Source of the DNA: CATOSD01 sp965226695
Lineage (GTDB): Bacteria; Chloroflexota; Dehalococcoidia; Lucifugimonadales; CATOSD01
Length of the DNA: 64,000 nucleotides
Assembly: GCA_965226695.1 (NCBI GenBank)
Contig: OZ245405.1
Location: 186,001 to 250,000 of the forward strand
Direction: 5' to 3'
Each line of letters begins with the position of its first letter. Positions within the stretch are counted from its first letter, which is position 1. Below, piece by piece: positions 9,812-18,368 of the stretch. The notes below the pieces were generated by a model that saw nothing but the letters and a program-made list of their open reading frames with translations, had not been told where the DNA came from and did no database searches. The position numbers and the translations under genes were made by a program.

Positions 9812-9886
9812 CTCCCTCGATGGGAGAGGATTGAGGCGACGGTGAATCCGGCGCCGGCGGACGGGTTTGAAACCCGCCCCTACGCC
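9812..9886. repeat. two dispersed repeats (REP-like and GGGTTTGAAACCC type)
   Basis: CCTCTCCCTCGATGGGAGAGG forms a hairpin core, followed by a short palindromic repeat GGGTTTGAAACCC plus GCCCCTAC. The second type recurs near 14112 (diverged), 25182 and 58578. Confidence 0.7.
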
Positions 9887-9977
9887 GGCGTCGGCTATGG
9901 CACTTTGCTGCGCGCGCTGCTACGGGTGGTGGCGCGCCAGGCCATTGCGGGGATGCGATTGCTTGATTTAGGGGGCG

Positions 9978-10292
9978 CTAGTCGAGCCCCAGCATCTTCT
10001 TACCGTCTTCGGTGATCATGTCGGGCGTCCAGGGCGGGTCGTAGACCAGCTCCACGTTGACGTCCTCAACGCCGTCGAGCTCGGCAATGCGCCACTCGGC
10101 CTGCTGGCCGATGTAGGGGCCCATGCCGCAGCCGGCGAACGTAAGCGTCATCCTCACCTCGACGTCGCCATCATCGACCTTCACGCCGTACACCAGGCCG
10201 AGGTCGACCACGTTCACGGGGATTTCGGGGTCGTAAACGTCCTTGAGGGCGTCGTAGACCTGCTCGCGGGTGATGTAAGTTTGCTGTGTCAC
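9978..10292 (-). CDS. DUF59/MIP18-family Fe-S assembly factor (SufT-like)
   Basis: Small cytoplasmic protein (104 residues) of the DUF59/MIP18 family used in Fe-S cluster maturation. The family hallmark is seen as VYDPEIPVNVVDLGLVYGV, followed by MTLTFAGCGMGPYIGQQ with the conserved cysteine and VYDPPWTPDMI near the end. The start is GTG at 10292 (VTQQTYITREQ), with AGGAG eight to nine bases upstream; a longer open frame to 10349 has no ribosome site. It is placed upstream of the Mrp ATPase gene on the same strand, which supports a common function. Confidence 0.92.
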   Translation of the reverse strand: MTQQTYITREQVYDALKDVYDPEIPVNVVDLGLVYGVKVDDGDVEVRMTLTFAGCGMGPYIGQQAEWRIAELDGVEDVNVELVYDPPWTPDMITEDGKKMLGLD

Positions 10293-10559
10293 TGCGGTAC
10301 TCCTATGCCCGGATTTGGGCGCATGCCGCCCTTGTGGTGTTGTTCCCAATTCTAGCGTCGGCAGGTGCGCGTGTCAATTTGCCAGCCGGACACTTCTGCC
10401 ACAACGTAGTAGCATCTTGCGCCAAATTGCCAATCCGCAGTTGGTGCACAATAACAAGACTGGGCATCTCCACCATCCACTGCGAGCCTGCCCCAGTTCA
10501 GTTGGCGGTATGGGGAGGGCCGGCCCGGGCAGGTGAGAGAGGGACCGTAAGCCACCTGT

Positions 10560-10830
10560 GGGCGGGGAAAACCGCTAAATCTGCCCCATTTTGCACCATT
10601 CTGACTCATTTCCTAGCTGGGAGCCTTGGCGTTGAGGGCAGGTTAGGAGACCTGGAGAGTACGAAGTTCAAATACGAATGCAGCAAAACCAGGCGGAAAT
10701 GTTACCGGTCGGCGGGAGGTCCCAACCGCGCCATTCGTGGCCGCGGGTTGGCAGGGTCTGTCCCTCGTCAAAGGAAGAATAGCACGGATGTACTCAGGGT
10801 TCAAGAGGATTGGCAAATACCCAAATGTCT
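10560..10830. repeat. intergenic element, diverged copy of one near 46060
   Basis: The 5' part GGAAAACCGCTAAA ... CATTTTG ... TAGCTGGGAGCCTTGGC and the 3' part AGCACGGATGT ... GGTTCAAG recur in the same order at 46061-46345. The rest of the 1.4-kb gap between the DUF59 gene and the AIPR gene holds this element, a doubtful 60-codon frame with one hydrophobic helix (10880-11062) and the IS relic at 11068-11331. Confidence 0.5.
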
Positions 10831-11067
10831 GCTCCTGTGCACCATCGACAGGAGAGGGTCAAGGTGAGGTTGAAGCCCGATGCTGTACCGCATTGGGACG
10901 TTTTTGCTATGGCCAACCATATTGGCTGGCATCATTGCGCTGTGCGTAGTTGTAGGAAAGCTCATGTTTGAGGGGCAGGGGACCGGTCATCATCATAGGG
11001 ATGGAACCAAACTTCTACGTGACCCAGTCGCCAATTGTACTTGTGCCTGCCAACGAGGTTGATAGCG

Positions 11068-11331
11068 CCCTAACAGGTTGCTGAAGAAAGGGTCTTGCTG
11101 GTTGGACTAAGCTGACCGAGTAAGCAGTAGCCACGTATTGGTGAGACCGAAGTGAGATTTGGTGCTCCGGCGACAGACGCTCCAAGGCCTCGTCGGCAAT
11201 TATCTTGATGGTGCGGATGGGATGGTCCTATGGGACTCGCTCCTCCAAGGTCTACGAAAGCCAGCATCGTTGCCTGTGGGTCGCGTCTTCCTCGCATGAT
11301 ACGACCACCTCCTTTACGGTGTGGTTGTATC
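11068..11331 (-). mobile_element. IS1182-like transposase relic (N-terminal fragment)
   Basis: On the minus strand an ATG at 11297 starts MRGRRDPQATMLAFVDL, the typical N-terminus of IS1182-type transposases. The continuation DHPIRTIKIIADEALERLSP is in the next frame and is preceded by a stop codon (TAG), so it is frameshifted, interrupted and truncated. A sequence resembling the element end, CAGGTTGCTGAAGAA, lies at 11074-11088. Upstream of the ATG is AAAGGAGGT inside an 11-bp inverted repeat (11298-11331, GATACAACCAC/GTGGTCGTATC). The element is internally deleted and non-functional. Confidence 0.75.
11298..11331 (-). promoter_or_regulatory. hairpin over the transposase ribosome site
   Basis: The inverted repeat GATACAACCAC / GTGGTCGTATC (one G-U) encloses ACCGTAAAGGAG, so the Shine-Dalgarno spans loop and stem directly before the ATG at 11297. 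In other IS elements such hairpins limit translation from read-through transcripts; that role here is inference. Confidence 0.5.
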
Positions 11332-11677
11332 CTATCTCACAATATCGCTTATCCGCAGCCTGCTAGGTTAGAATTCTACCCCTGCTCGTCCATGTGTGCG
11401 GCCCCATACGCCTTTCAGCCCGGACCGGGTGGGGGCGGCGCATCTCAGTGTCTATGTGTGTAGGCCTCTTGTCACACTGCGGAGAAGGCTGCTACATTCC
11501 TGATGAACCAAGATCATATCGATAATCTTGAGAGCCTCATTCTGTCATCTTGGACTAGGTTGATATCTTGGGACGTCGGATGCTCAGGATCAAGCTCGTC
11601 GAAGCCGGTTCACCTGGGCTGGTAGTAGCGGCAGGCGGAGTTGGGCTCAGGGCAGATTACTAGAAGGAGAAGGTGTG

Positions 11678-13594
11678 ATGACAACAGAAGTGCCGCCGGG
11701 GCAGAACGAAATAACATTTCAACAGTTCTGCGAAGAGTGGCTGCGAGAGTTCACGGAAAAGGAAATGTCCCCCTTCGAGAAGGGATGGCGCTTCGCCTTC
11801 AAGATGGTCACTCAATGGCTGGACGTAAACGAAGACGATGAAGACGTAGTGATATGCGATGGCTCCGGTGATGGAGGCATTGACATTGCCTATTTGCGCC
11901 GATCCGATGTCGATGCTGTTGATGATAACGCGCAGGCCGGCCAATCCGTCGACGGCGACATCTGGTATCTATTTCAGAGCAAATACGGGTCTGCCTTTCA
12001 GGGACGGGAAACGATCTTGACCGAAGGCCAGAAGGTTATCACCACCCTCACTGGCGGAAACAACCACCTATCCGAAGCGGCACGCCAACTCTTGGGGCGG
12101 TTGGATACCTTTAGGCAGCAGGCATCAGAAAGAGATCGGATTATATTGGTGTTTGCTACCGAGCGCGCAATGTCGGAGTCTGACCGGCAAGTATTGGATG
12201 ATCTACGCGTTTTGGGGAAAGAACGTGTCGGCGGGTTGTTCGATGTAGAGGACGTGTCGCTGAACACTATCTGGGAGACCCGACCCACAGCGACCCAGCC
12301 TGTCCTTTCTTTGTCCATTAAAGGAAATTTTGTAGATCCCAGTTCTGGTCTGCGGGTTGGCACTGTTCCCTTGACCGACTTGTATGCCTTTCTGAAATCG
12401 TACCGAACAAAAACAGGAAACTTAGATCAACTATACGAGAGGAACGTCCGTCAATTTTTAGGCGGCCGTAGGAAGATTAATCGTGGGATTGCCCAAACCC
12501 TTCAGAACAACCCGGAGATCTTTGGCCTCTATAACAATGGTATCACCATTGTGGTCTCCGATTTCTCAACTGATAGAACCGATGACTCCTGCACACTGTT
12601 TGACCCCTACGTCGTGAACGGATGCCAAACTACTAAGACCGTCTGGGAAGTATTGAGCCAACGTCTGGAAGCCGGCGGCACTGGAAACAGCACAGCAACA
12701 AGTGAATGGCGCGCTCGTGCTGAACGAGGTGTCGTAGTAACCAAGATTGTCAAGGGAGACAATGCACGCATCACCGACATCACTCGATACACCAATTCCC
12801 AGACTGCCGTGCGCGAGCAAGACTTTCTCGCGCTACGCAGTGACTTCAGGGACTGGGCCAGCGGTATGGCTGATCGCTATGGCATTTTCTTAGAAATACA
12901 GCGGGGTGGATGGGATTCACAACGCGCATACCAAAAGTCTCATCCAAGCTCAAGACAGTTCATCGACCACGCCAACGCCTTTGACTTGATAAAGGTCTAT
13001 GGGGCTGGTTGGCTTCGTGAACCTGGCCACGCCTTTGGCAGGAGTGCGCCGTTCCTCCCCAACGGTTCAGTCTTCCGTCGTCTAACTGAGGCTGAACCGA
13101 TCGATGCAGGAGACCTATACGCAGCATACCAACTACAAGAGATGACGAAACAATTCAACTTTGGACGAGGAGCGTCAGTAAAGGTAAGTCGACGTCAGAC
13201 TAGATTTCTCTACTATTTCGTAGTTGTTGAGTTGTTGCGAGACGTGCTAATCAGGGGAAGTCATCAAACATCGGCCAAAGGAATAACTAAGGCCTTTTAC
13301 GCCCTACTTCGAGATACTAACCAAGATGTCCTCCAATTGGTACTTGATGCTGCCATCGAGGTAGTTGACGACTACTTGAGACAGGACTCCGACGATTCGG
13401 TGTTCAAAGAACTAGAATTCGAGGGCGATCTGAATTCCTGGTTCAAATCAGAAAGTATCGGGAAGGGTGGGGAAAGAACCTACCGACTGAATAGCCTGCT
13501 TACGATTCACAAAACTATATTTGGCAGAAGTGCTGGGTCTCAGCCATCGCCGCGGCTTTTGGTTAACCTAGCGATAACTAACGCGCACGCCTAA
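11678..13594 (+). CDS. AIPR-family protein with N-terminal PD-(D/E)xK-like nuclease
   Basis: Probable anti-phage (abortive infection) protein of 638 residues. The N-terminal third carries a restriction-nuclease-like pattern: GDGGIDIAYL with D69 and, after a strand, WYLFQSKYG with Q100-x-K102, as in Mrr-type QxK nucleases. The AIPR core follows at about 255-325: NPEIFGLYNNGITIV and DPYVVNGCQTTKTVWEVL. Start ATG 11678 has AAGGAG eight bases upstream. The gene stands alone, has lower GC than its neighbours and lies between an IS1182-like relic and a MITE-like element, consistent with horizontal transfer. Known for the family: AIPR proteins were described in lactococcal Abi-type resistance; the nuclease reading is inference from motifs. 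Confidence 0.85.
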   Translation: MTTEVPPGQNEITFQQFCEEWLREFTEKEMSPFEKGWRFAFKMVTQWLDVNEDDEDVVICDGSGDGGIDIAYLRRSDVDAVDDNAQAGQSVDGDIWYLFQSKYGSAFQGRETILTEGQKVITTLTGGNNHLSEAARQLLGRLDTFRQQASERDRIILVFATERAMSESDRQVLDDLRVLGKERVGGLFDVEDVSLNTIWETRPTATQPVLSLSIKGNFVDPSSGLRVGTVPLTDLYAFLKSYRTKTGNLDQLYERNVRQFLGGRRKINRGIAQTLQNNPEIFGLYNNGITIVVSDFSTDRTDDSCTLFDPYVVNGCQTTKTVWEVLSQRLEAGGTGNSTATSEWRARAERGVVVTKIVKGDNARITDITRYTNSQTAVREQDFLALRSDFRDWASGMADRYGIFLEIQRGGWDSQRAYQKSHPSSRQFIDHANAFDLIKVYGAGWLREPGHAFGRSAPFLPNGSVFRRLTEAEPIDAGDLYAAYQLQEMTKQFNFGRGASVKVSRRQTRFLYYFVVVELLRDVLIRGSHQTSAKGITKAFYALLRDTNQDVLQLVLDAAIEVVDDYLRQDSDDSVFKELEFEGDLNSWFKSESIGKGGERTYRLNSLLTIHKTIFGRSAGSQPSPRLLVNLAITNAHA

Positions 13595-13848
13595 GCACCG
13601 ACGCATTGTCTCCGGGTCTGGAACAGGTTGTGGAAGCAAACTTGCTCTTGCAGTCGGCCCGCCAGCGCTATGAGCTAGCCGCGTCCAGAAGGCAGCAAGC
13701 TTTGGCCTCACACATAGCCAAAGTAGTATTTTGTTCAGTAACCTACAACTCCCCTCTACCGGCGGCAATCCCGCTAGCAGAGTGTTGAAAAACTCTTGGT
13801 AGCCGGTCTCATATAGCTGGCAGGGCTGGCGATTGACTTTCGAACGGC

Positions 13849-14036
13849 TTTAGCAGGCTGCGGAAAAACTCTGCTGTCTACACAGGGCCGAAAGCTGTCC
13901 GACGATAAACGCCGTCCTATCGCGTGTTCTGAACGAATTATTCGAAGTGGACTATCACTTGCCGAATGCCGCCGAGACAGTTGAGGCGCCACACACTGCG
14001 GCTGAGCGCCTTACCTTTCTTCCGCAGCCTGCTAAA
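13849..14036. mobile_element. MITE-like element with 17-bp terminal inverted repeats
   Basis: TTTAGCAGGCTGCGGAA at 13849-13865 is exactly inverted at 14020-14036 (TTCCGCAGCCTGCTAAA). The ends resemble the CAGGTTGCTGAAGAA terminus of the IS1182-like relic at 11074. The 154-bp interior shows no intact gene. An additional GTGTTGAAAAACTC end-like sequence is at 13786-13799. The remaining gap to 14222 contains a diverged GGGTTTGCAATCCGCCCCTA repeat near 14112. Confidence 0.65.
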
Positions 14037-14222
14037 GTAGATCGCGAAGTTAGTATGCGATAGCACTGGGCCATCCAGCCACGCCGGCCTTGGACCGCGC
14101 CCACCACTAGGCCGGGTTTGCAATCCGCCCCTACAACTGCGGCAACCCGGCAATCTCTCCCCTACCCCACTTCAAGAAGTGCCAGCTTGACGGCGGCGGC
14201 GCGCTCGCATACCATCTCTCCG

Positions 14223-14876
14223 ATGTTCCTTGACCTTCATTCTCACTCTACTTCGTCCGACGACTCGCGCGCTACGGTGGAGCAGTTCGTAAAGTGGGCG
14301 GGCGTGATCCGGCGCAAGGGCTACCGGATCGACGGCTTCGTCCTGACCGAACATCGCAAGTTCGACTTCGACAAGGACTACGCGCAGCTCGGACGCGACA
14401 ACGACCTGCTCATCCTCAAAGGCTCCGAGCTAGACACCAACTGCGGCCACTTCCTGGTCTACGGCGTAACCGAGGAGCTGGCGTCCCGCGTCAACTTCGC
14501 CGACGTCGCGATGGACGCGCCGACCCTCGTTGAAGCCGCGTTCGAGTGCGGCGGCATCGCCGTGCCCGCCCATCCGGGGCGTTTCGGCATCGGCCTGTAC
14601 GAGTTCATCGACGGCGGCGCCGACTTCAGCGCCATCAGCGTCGTCGAGCACCTCAACGGCAGCAACCGGCCCGGAGAGCAGGAGCGCGCCGAGGAGCTTA
14701 TCGAGCGGATGGGCTACAGGACCGTTGGCGGCAGCGACGCCCACTCCGTGAGCGCCATCGGCGCTTGCATGACCAGCTTCGAGAATCCCATCGCGGACGT
14801 GGCCGACCTCGTGCGCGAGCTGCGCGCCGGCGCATACCGCCCCGTCCGACAGGAAGAGACGGCAGCGACAACATAG
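14223..14876 (+). CDS. PHP-domain metal-dependent phosphoesterase
   Basis: Cytoplasmic PHP-family hydrolase of 217 residues. The first metal motif is LDLHSHSTSSDDS near the N-terminus, followed by DGFVLTEHR, the strand ILKGSELDTNCGHFLVYG, AVPAHPGRFG and the last motif GGSDAHSVSAIG. This is the single-domain PHP type with several HxH/E/D metal ligands, without a polymerase or histidinol-phosphatase context. Start ATG 14223 has no clear Shine-Dalgarno. A REP-like repeat separates it from the MaoC genes. The physiological substrate is unknown. Confidence 0.87.
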   Translation: MFLDLHSHSTSSDDSRATVEQFVKWAGVIRRKGYRIDGFVLTEHRKFDFDKDYAQLGRDNDLLILKGSELDTNCGHFLVYGVTEELASRVNFADVAMDAPTLVEAAFECGGIAVPAHPGRFGIGLYEFIDGGADFSAISVVEHLNGSNRPGEQERAEELIERMGYRTVGGSDAHSVSAIGACMTSFENPIADVADLVRELRAGAYRPVRQEETAATT

Positions 14877-14901
14877 ATTCTGTCCGAATAGACGCTCAAT
14901 T

Positions 14902-14945
14902 TGGCCTCCTCTCCCTCGATGGGAGAGGATTGAGGTGAGGGTGAA
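14902..14945. repeat. REP-like hairpin repeat
   Basis: CCTCTCCCTCGATGGGAGAGG plus ATTGAGGTGAGGGTGAA directly precedes the start of the next gene; its end supplies the leader sequence up to four bases before the ATG at 14949. Confidence 0.7.
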
Positions 14946-14948
14946 TAA

Positions 14949-15416
14949 ATGACCACCGACGCTGACATCGAATACGACCGCTCGCTGCTGGGCGTAGAGC
15001 ACCCCGTGGGCACGTTTGAAGTCACCAAGGAGATGATTGTCGACTTCGCCAGGTCCACCGGCGAGACGAACCCGGTTTACCTGGACGAGGAGCAGGCCGC
15101 TCAATCGCGGTACGGCGGCATCATCGCGCCGCCCACGTTCTGCAACATCTTCATATCCGGCGGCAAGCGGCCCGACCCGCAGATCAAGTTCGGCGACCTC
15201 TCCTTCTTCGCCGGACAGGCCATCGAGTCGTTGCTGCCCGTCCGACCGGGCGACACCCTCGAGGCGGCCACGAGGCTCAAAGAGGTGTACGCCAAGACGG
15301 GCCGCTCGGGCAAGATGGTGTTCGCCGTGTGGGAGACCAGCCTCGCCAACCAGACGGGCGAGACCGTCGCGCTGGTGCGGGAGTCTTTCGTGCGCAGGAA
15401 CAGGAGCAGGCGATGA
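14949..15416 (+). CDS. MaoC-like protein, FAS1-type N-terminal hot-dog domain
   Basis: Hot-dog fold protein (155 residues) of the MaoC-like/FAS1_DH N-terminal family that usually pairs with a second MaoC subunit as an enoyl- or hydroxyacyl-CoA (de)hydratase. Visible: VGTFEVTKEMIVDFARSTG, NPVYLDEEQA, IIAPPTFCNIF, DLSFFAGQAIESLLPVRPGD. The usual NPxHxD has Tyr in place of His (NPVYLD), which is normal for the non-catalytic half. The stop overlaps the start of the next gene by four bases (ATGA), so the two are translationally coupled. Substrate unknown. Confidence 0.88.
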   Translation: MTTDADIEYDRSLLGVEHPVGTFEVTKEMIVDFARSTGETNPVYLDEEQAAQSRYGGIIAPPTFCNIFISGGKRPDPQIKFGDLSFFAGQAIESLLPVRPGDTLEAATRLKEVYAKTGRSGKMVFAVWETSLANQTGETVALVRESFVRRNRSRR

Positions 15417-15847
15417 CCGCGCTGTACTACGAAGACGTTGAGATAGGCGACGACATCGGCCCTGTCGAGCGCGTGGTGACCACTGACGAGGTCGTCGTAT
15501 TCGGCGAGATCCGCCAGCAGGACACCGGGCCCAACCGCTTCAACAGCGCGGATGTGGCGAAGAGCGAGGGGCTGCCCGGCCCCATCGTCCCCGGCGCCAT
15601 GAACATCGCCATCATGTCGCAGCTCATAACCGGCTGGTCGCCCAGCGTGACTCTCCGGCTGCTGGACGTGGTGTTCCGCCAAGTGGTGCCGCACAACTCG
15701 CCGCTGACACTGACCGGCATCGTCACCGACATGAACATCGTCGACGGCGAGGGCCAGGTGGAGTGCGACGTGTTCATGCAGAACGGAGAGGGCACCCGCC
15801 TCGTCATCGCGAGGGCGGTCGCCGTGCTGCCTAACAAGAGCGAGTAG
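15413..15847 (+). CDS. MaoC-like dehydratase partner subunit
   Basis: Second hot-dog subunit (144 residues): MTALYYEDVEIGDDIG, VTTDEVVVFGEI, then EGLPGPIVPGAMNIAIMSQ, the family glycine/proline segment, and DVVFRQVVPHNSPLTLTG. The catalytic NPIHxD of MaoC hydratases is replaced by PNRFNSAD, so neither subunit shows the usual catalytic histidine. It may bind an acyl-CoA without hydrating it, or use other residues. ATG 15413 is preceded by AGGAGCAGG and overlaps the upstream stop. Confidence 0.87.
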   Translation: MTALYYEDVEIGDDIGPVERVVTTDEVVVFGEIRQQDTGPNRFNSADVAKSEGLPGPIVPGAMNIAIMSQLITGWSPSVTLRLLDVVFRQVVPHNSPLTLTGIVTDMNIVDGEGQVECDVFMQNGEGTRLVIARAVAVLPNKSE

Positions 15848-16426
15848 TTGCTCCCTTCGAATCCCCGAGGCGTGTGCGTCTGGCTCACGGGCCTGAGCGG
15901 CTCCGGCAAGACCTCCACCGCCGAGGCGCTCTCGGCGCTCATTGTCGAACGCGGCCGCCGGGTGAGCCTGTTCGACGGCGACGTGATTCGCCAACACCTT
16001 TCCGCAGAGCTCGGATTCAGCAAAGAGCATCGCGACGTCAACGTGCGCCGCGTCGGATTCGTCGCTTCCGAAATCGTACGCCACGGTGGCGTGGTCGTGT
16101 GCGCCCTCATAAGCCCCTATGAGGCGGTGCGCGACGAGGTGCGGCGAATGGTGAGCGACGGCAATTTCGTCGAGGTGTACGTGAACACCCCGCTCAGCGT
16201 GTGCGAGGCGCGGGACGTCAAGGGGATGTACGAAAAAGCCCGTCGCGGCGAGATCACAGGCTTTACCGGAATAGACGACCCCTACGAGCCGCCCGCGCAT
16301 CCTGAGGTCGAGCTCGACACCGTCCGCCGCTCCGTGGCAGAGAACGCCGCGCGCATTCTCGACTACCTCATTTGCAGGGGTTTCTTGGCGGGCATTGAGA
16401 AGGATTCACCACTGAGGCATAAGTAA
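15848..16426 (+). CDS. cysC: adenylylsulfate (APS) kinase
   Basis: Cytoplasmic kinase phosphorylating adenosine 5'-phosphosulfate to PAPS. Walker A is GLSGSGKT (residues 15-22), followed by FDGDVIRQHLSAELGFSKEH, ALISPYEAVRDEVR, FVEVYVNTPLSVCEARDVKG and GFTGIDDPYEPP, all classical for CysC. At 192 residues it is a stand-alone kinase with no ATP sulfurylase domain, and no sulfurylase gene is nearby. The start is TTG at 15848, immediately after the stop of the MaoC gene, so coupling is likely. The C-terminal FLAGIEKDSPLRHK is unremarkable. Confidence 0.93.
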   Translation: MLPSNPRGVCVWLTGLSGSGKTSTAEALSALIVERGRRVSLFDGDVIRQHLSAELGFSKEHRDVNVRRVGFVASEIVRHGGVVVCALISPYEAVRDEVRRMVSDGNFVEVYVNTPLSVCEARDVKGMYEKARRGEITGFTGIDDPYEPPAHPEVELDTVRRSVAENAARILDYLICRGFLAGIEKDSPLRHK

Positions 16427-16776
16427 AAGTTGCGATAAGCGATCAATCCCAACTGCGAGAGGAGTTGTCGAAAGTGCGTAATGTGAGCCAATATCACTCT
16501 GCTCTCCACGAGTCGGACAATAAGTATCACACCAACTCTGGGTGTCCACAGGGCAAAAACATCGAGACACGATGCAAATGTTCCGAAAGACGCCCCGCGC
16601 AACGGTGCCAATCGTGCTAAGACGCTAGCGGCGAATCGTCGTCCGATTTCCATAAGTTGGACACAATCTGGCTTGGCCCGGTATCTTCCCATGCGTCAGC
16701 CTGATATGCGGCATGCTCACGCCGGCGGCCGGTAGCGCCCGCCCGTCAAACACACATTCGCTCAAGGAGACCCGAA
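16427..16776. other. intergenic region without recognised gene
   Basis: About 350 bases of lower GC sequence between cysC and the glycosyltransferase. No RNA gene, repeat or convincing ORF is seen; AAGGAGA at 16765-16771 is the ribosome site of the next gene. Confidence 0.5.
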
Positions 16777-18084
16777 TTGTCATTCGATTTCGTGCAGACG
16801 ACCGCCAAGAGTGTGCGGAGCCTGGCGCCCTACGCTCCGGCCGATCAGCTTGCCCTGGCGGCTGAGGCCGGCGGCGCGCTCAGGGACGCCCGCGTCATCC
16901 ACGTCAACTCCACCGCGGTGGGCGGCGGAGTGGCAGAGGTGTTGAAGAGTCTTGCGCCGCTCATGACCGATTGCGGTCCCGCGACCGACTGGATGGTCAT
17001 CCGGGGCACCGACGACTTCTTCGAAATCACCAAGCGTCTCCACAACCTGCTGCAGGGAGCGGAGGGCGAGCTTACCCAGGGCGAACTGGACCGCTACGTC
17101 GCCCACAACGAGAACGTGGCGCGTCAGATCGCGGCGCAGGGCGTCGCGCCGGACGTCTGGGTGCTGCACGACCCGCAGACGCTGCCCCTGGCGGCGCTGC
17201 TGCCGTCCGACGCCAGGATCATCTGGGTGTGCCACATCGACACGACGCTGCCCAACAGGCCCGTCATCGAGCAGCTCGTGCCCTTTATGCGGCAGGCGCA
17301 CCGCGTCGTGGTCTCTCTGCCGCACTACGCCGTGCCCGACCTCGACCCCGCCGCCGTGCGCGTGATCCCGCCCGCCATCGACCCGCTGCTGCCCAAGAAC
17401 ACGCCGCGCCCCGATGCGGACGTGCGGCGCACGCTGGCCGCTATGGGTCTGGACACCGGGCGTCCTCTGATGGCGCAAGTGTCGCGGTTCGACTACTGGA
17501 AGGACCCCTGGGGAGTGATCGACGCCTACCGGGAGGCCAAGGAGAGCGTGCCGGACGTTCAGCTTGCGCTCCTCGGCGTGATCGAGGCAAAGGACGATCC
17601 GGAGGCGTTCGACGTGCTGGAGACGGTGCGCGCCCACGCCGGCGGCGATCCTGACGTGCATCTCTACTCCGACCCCGCCGAGGCCGGGGCGCTTGAGGTC
17701 GGCGCGGTGCAGCAGGGCGCCGACGTAGTGATCCAGAAGTCGCTGCGGGAGGGCTTCGGCCTGACCGTGACCGAGGCCATGTGGAAGGGCTCGCCAGTGA
17801 TAGGCGGCAACTGCGGCGGCATACGCACGCAGATAGCAGACGGGCGCACCGGCTACCTGGTGGACTCGCCGTCGGAGTGCGCGGGGCGGGCCGTGGAGCT
17901 GCTGCGGGACCCGGAGGAGACGCGCCGCATGGGCCGGGCGGCGCGGGAGTCGGTTCGCGAGAGATTCCTCACGTCGCGGGTGCTGGCCGACTATCTGTCG
18001 CTGGTCCGCGAGCTGGCCTCGAGGGCGGCGCCCAGCCAGGACCTCGCCCTCGGCGAGCCGACGCCCGTGGCCGGCGACTCGTAG
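16777..18084 (+). CDS. treT: GT4-family trehalose synthase-like glycosyltransferase
   Basis: Cytoplasmic GT4 glycosyltransferase (435 residues) matching the TreT type, which makes trehalose from an NDP-glucose and glucose. Signatures: HVNSTAVGGGVAEVLKSL with the donor-binding glycine loop, WVLHDPQTLPLA, WVCHIDTTLPN, VIPPAIDPLLPKN, MAQVSRFDYWKDPWGVIDAY and REGFGLTVTEAMWKGSPVIG with the GT4 E-x7-E motif. Start TTG 16777 has AAGGAGACCCGAA upstream. Trehalose would serve as a compatible solute or reserve. The exact donor and the final product remain inference. Confidence 0.88.
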   Translation: MSFDFVQTTAKSVRSLAPYAPADQLALAAEAGGALRDARVIHVNSTAVGGGVAEVLKSLAPLMTDCGPATDWMVIRGTDDFFEITKRLHNLLQGAEGELTQGELDRYVAHNENVARQIAAQGVAPDVWVLHDPQTLPLAALLPSDARIIWVCHIDTTLPNRPVIEQLVPFMRQAHRVVVSLPHYAVPDLDPAAVRVIPPAIDPLLPKNTPRPDADVRRTLAAMGLDTGRPLMAQVSRFDYWKDPWGVIDAYREAKESVPDVQLALLGVIEAKDDPEAFDVLETVRAHAGGDPDVHLYSDPAEAGALEVGAVQQGADVVIQKSLREGFGLTVTEAMWKGSPVIGGNCGGIRTQIADGRTGYLVDSPSECAGRAVELLRDPEETRRMGRAARESVRERFLTSRVLADYLSLVRELASRAAPSQDLALGEPTPVAGDS

Positions 18085-18154
18085 GGCGCGGCGCGGCGTT
18101 GGACCGCGGGCGGTTCGCGAACCGCAGACCTTGCCACTCCCGGCACTTCCAAAG

Positions 18155-18262
18155 TCCCTTCCCTCTTGATGGGGGAAGGTTAGGATGGGGGTGATAGAGC
18201 CGAGCGGCTCCGGCGCCCCCTCACCCTAACACCCTCTCCCACGAAGGGGAGAGGGGACTTTG
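18155..18262. repeat. two REP-like hairpin repeats
   Basis: CCCTTCCCTCTTGATGGGGGAAGG with GGATGGGGGTGA, and in opposite orientation CCCTCACCCTAAC with CCCTCTCCCACGAAGGGGAGAGG. They lie between the glycosyltransferase and the first M20 gene. Confidence 0.7.
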
Positions 18263-18368
18263 GAATGGCCCTACCCTAGCCGCCCCCGGCCACTGGCGGG
18301 CGCGGGCGCGCTTTGCTAGAATCGCTCCGTCCCCACTGAAGAGCAAGCGACATTTTCCAGGAGCCGCC

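Noticed and set aside
10880..11062. 60-codon frame with one hydrophobic helix
   Set aside because: Weak ribosome site and no conserved-looking sequence after the helix; left as doubtful within the gap note.
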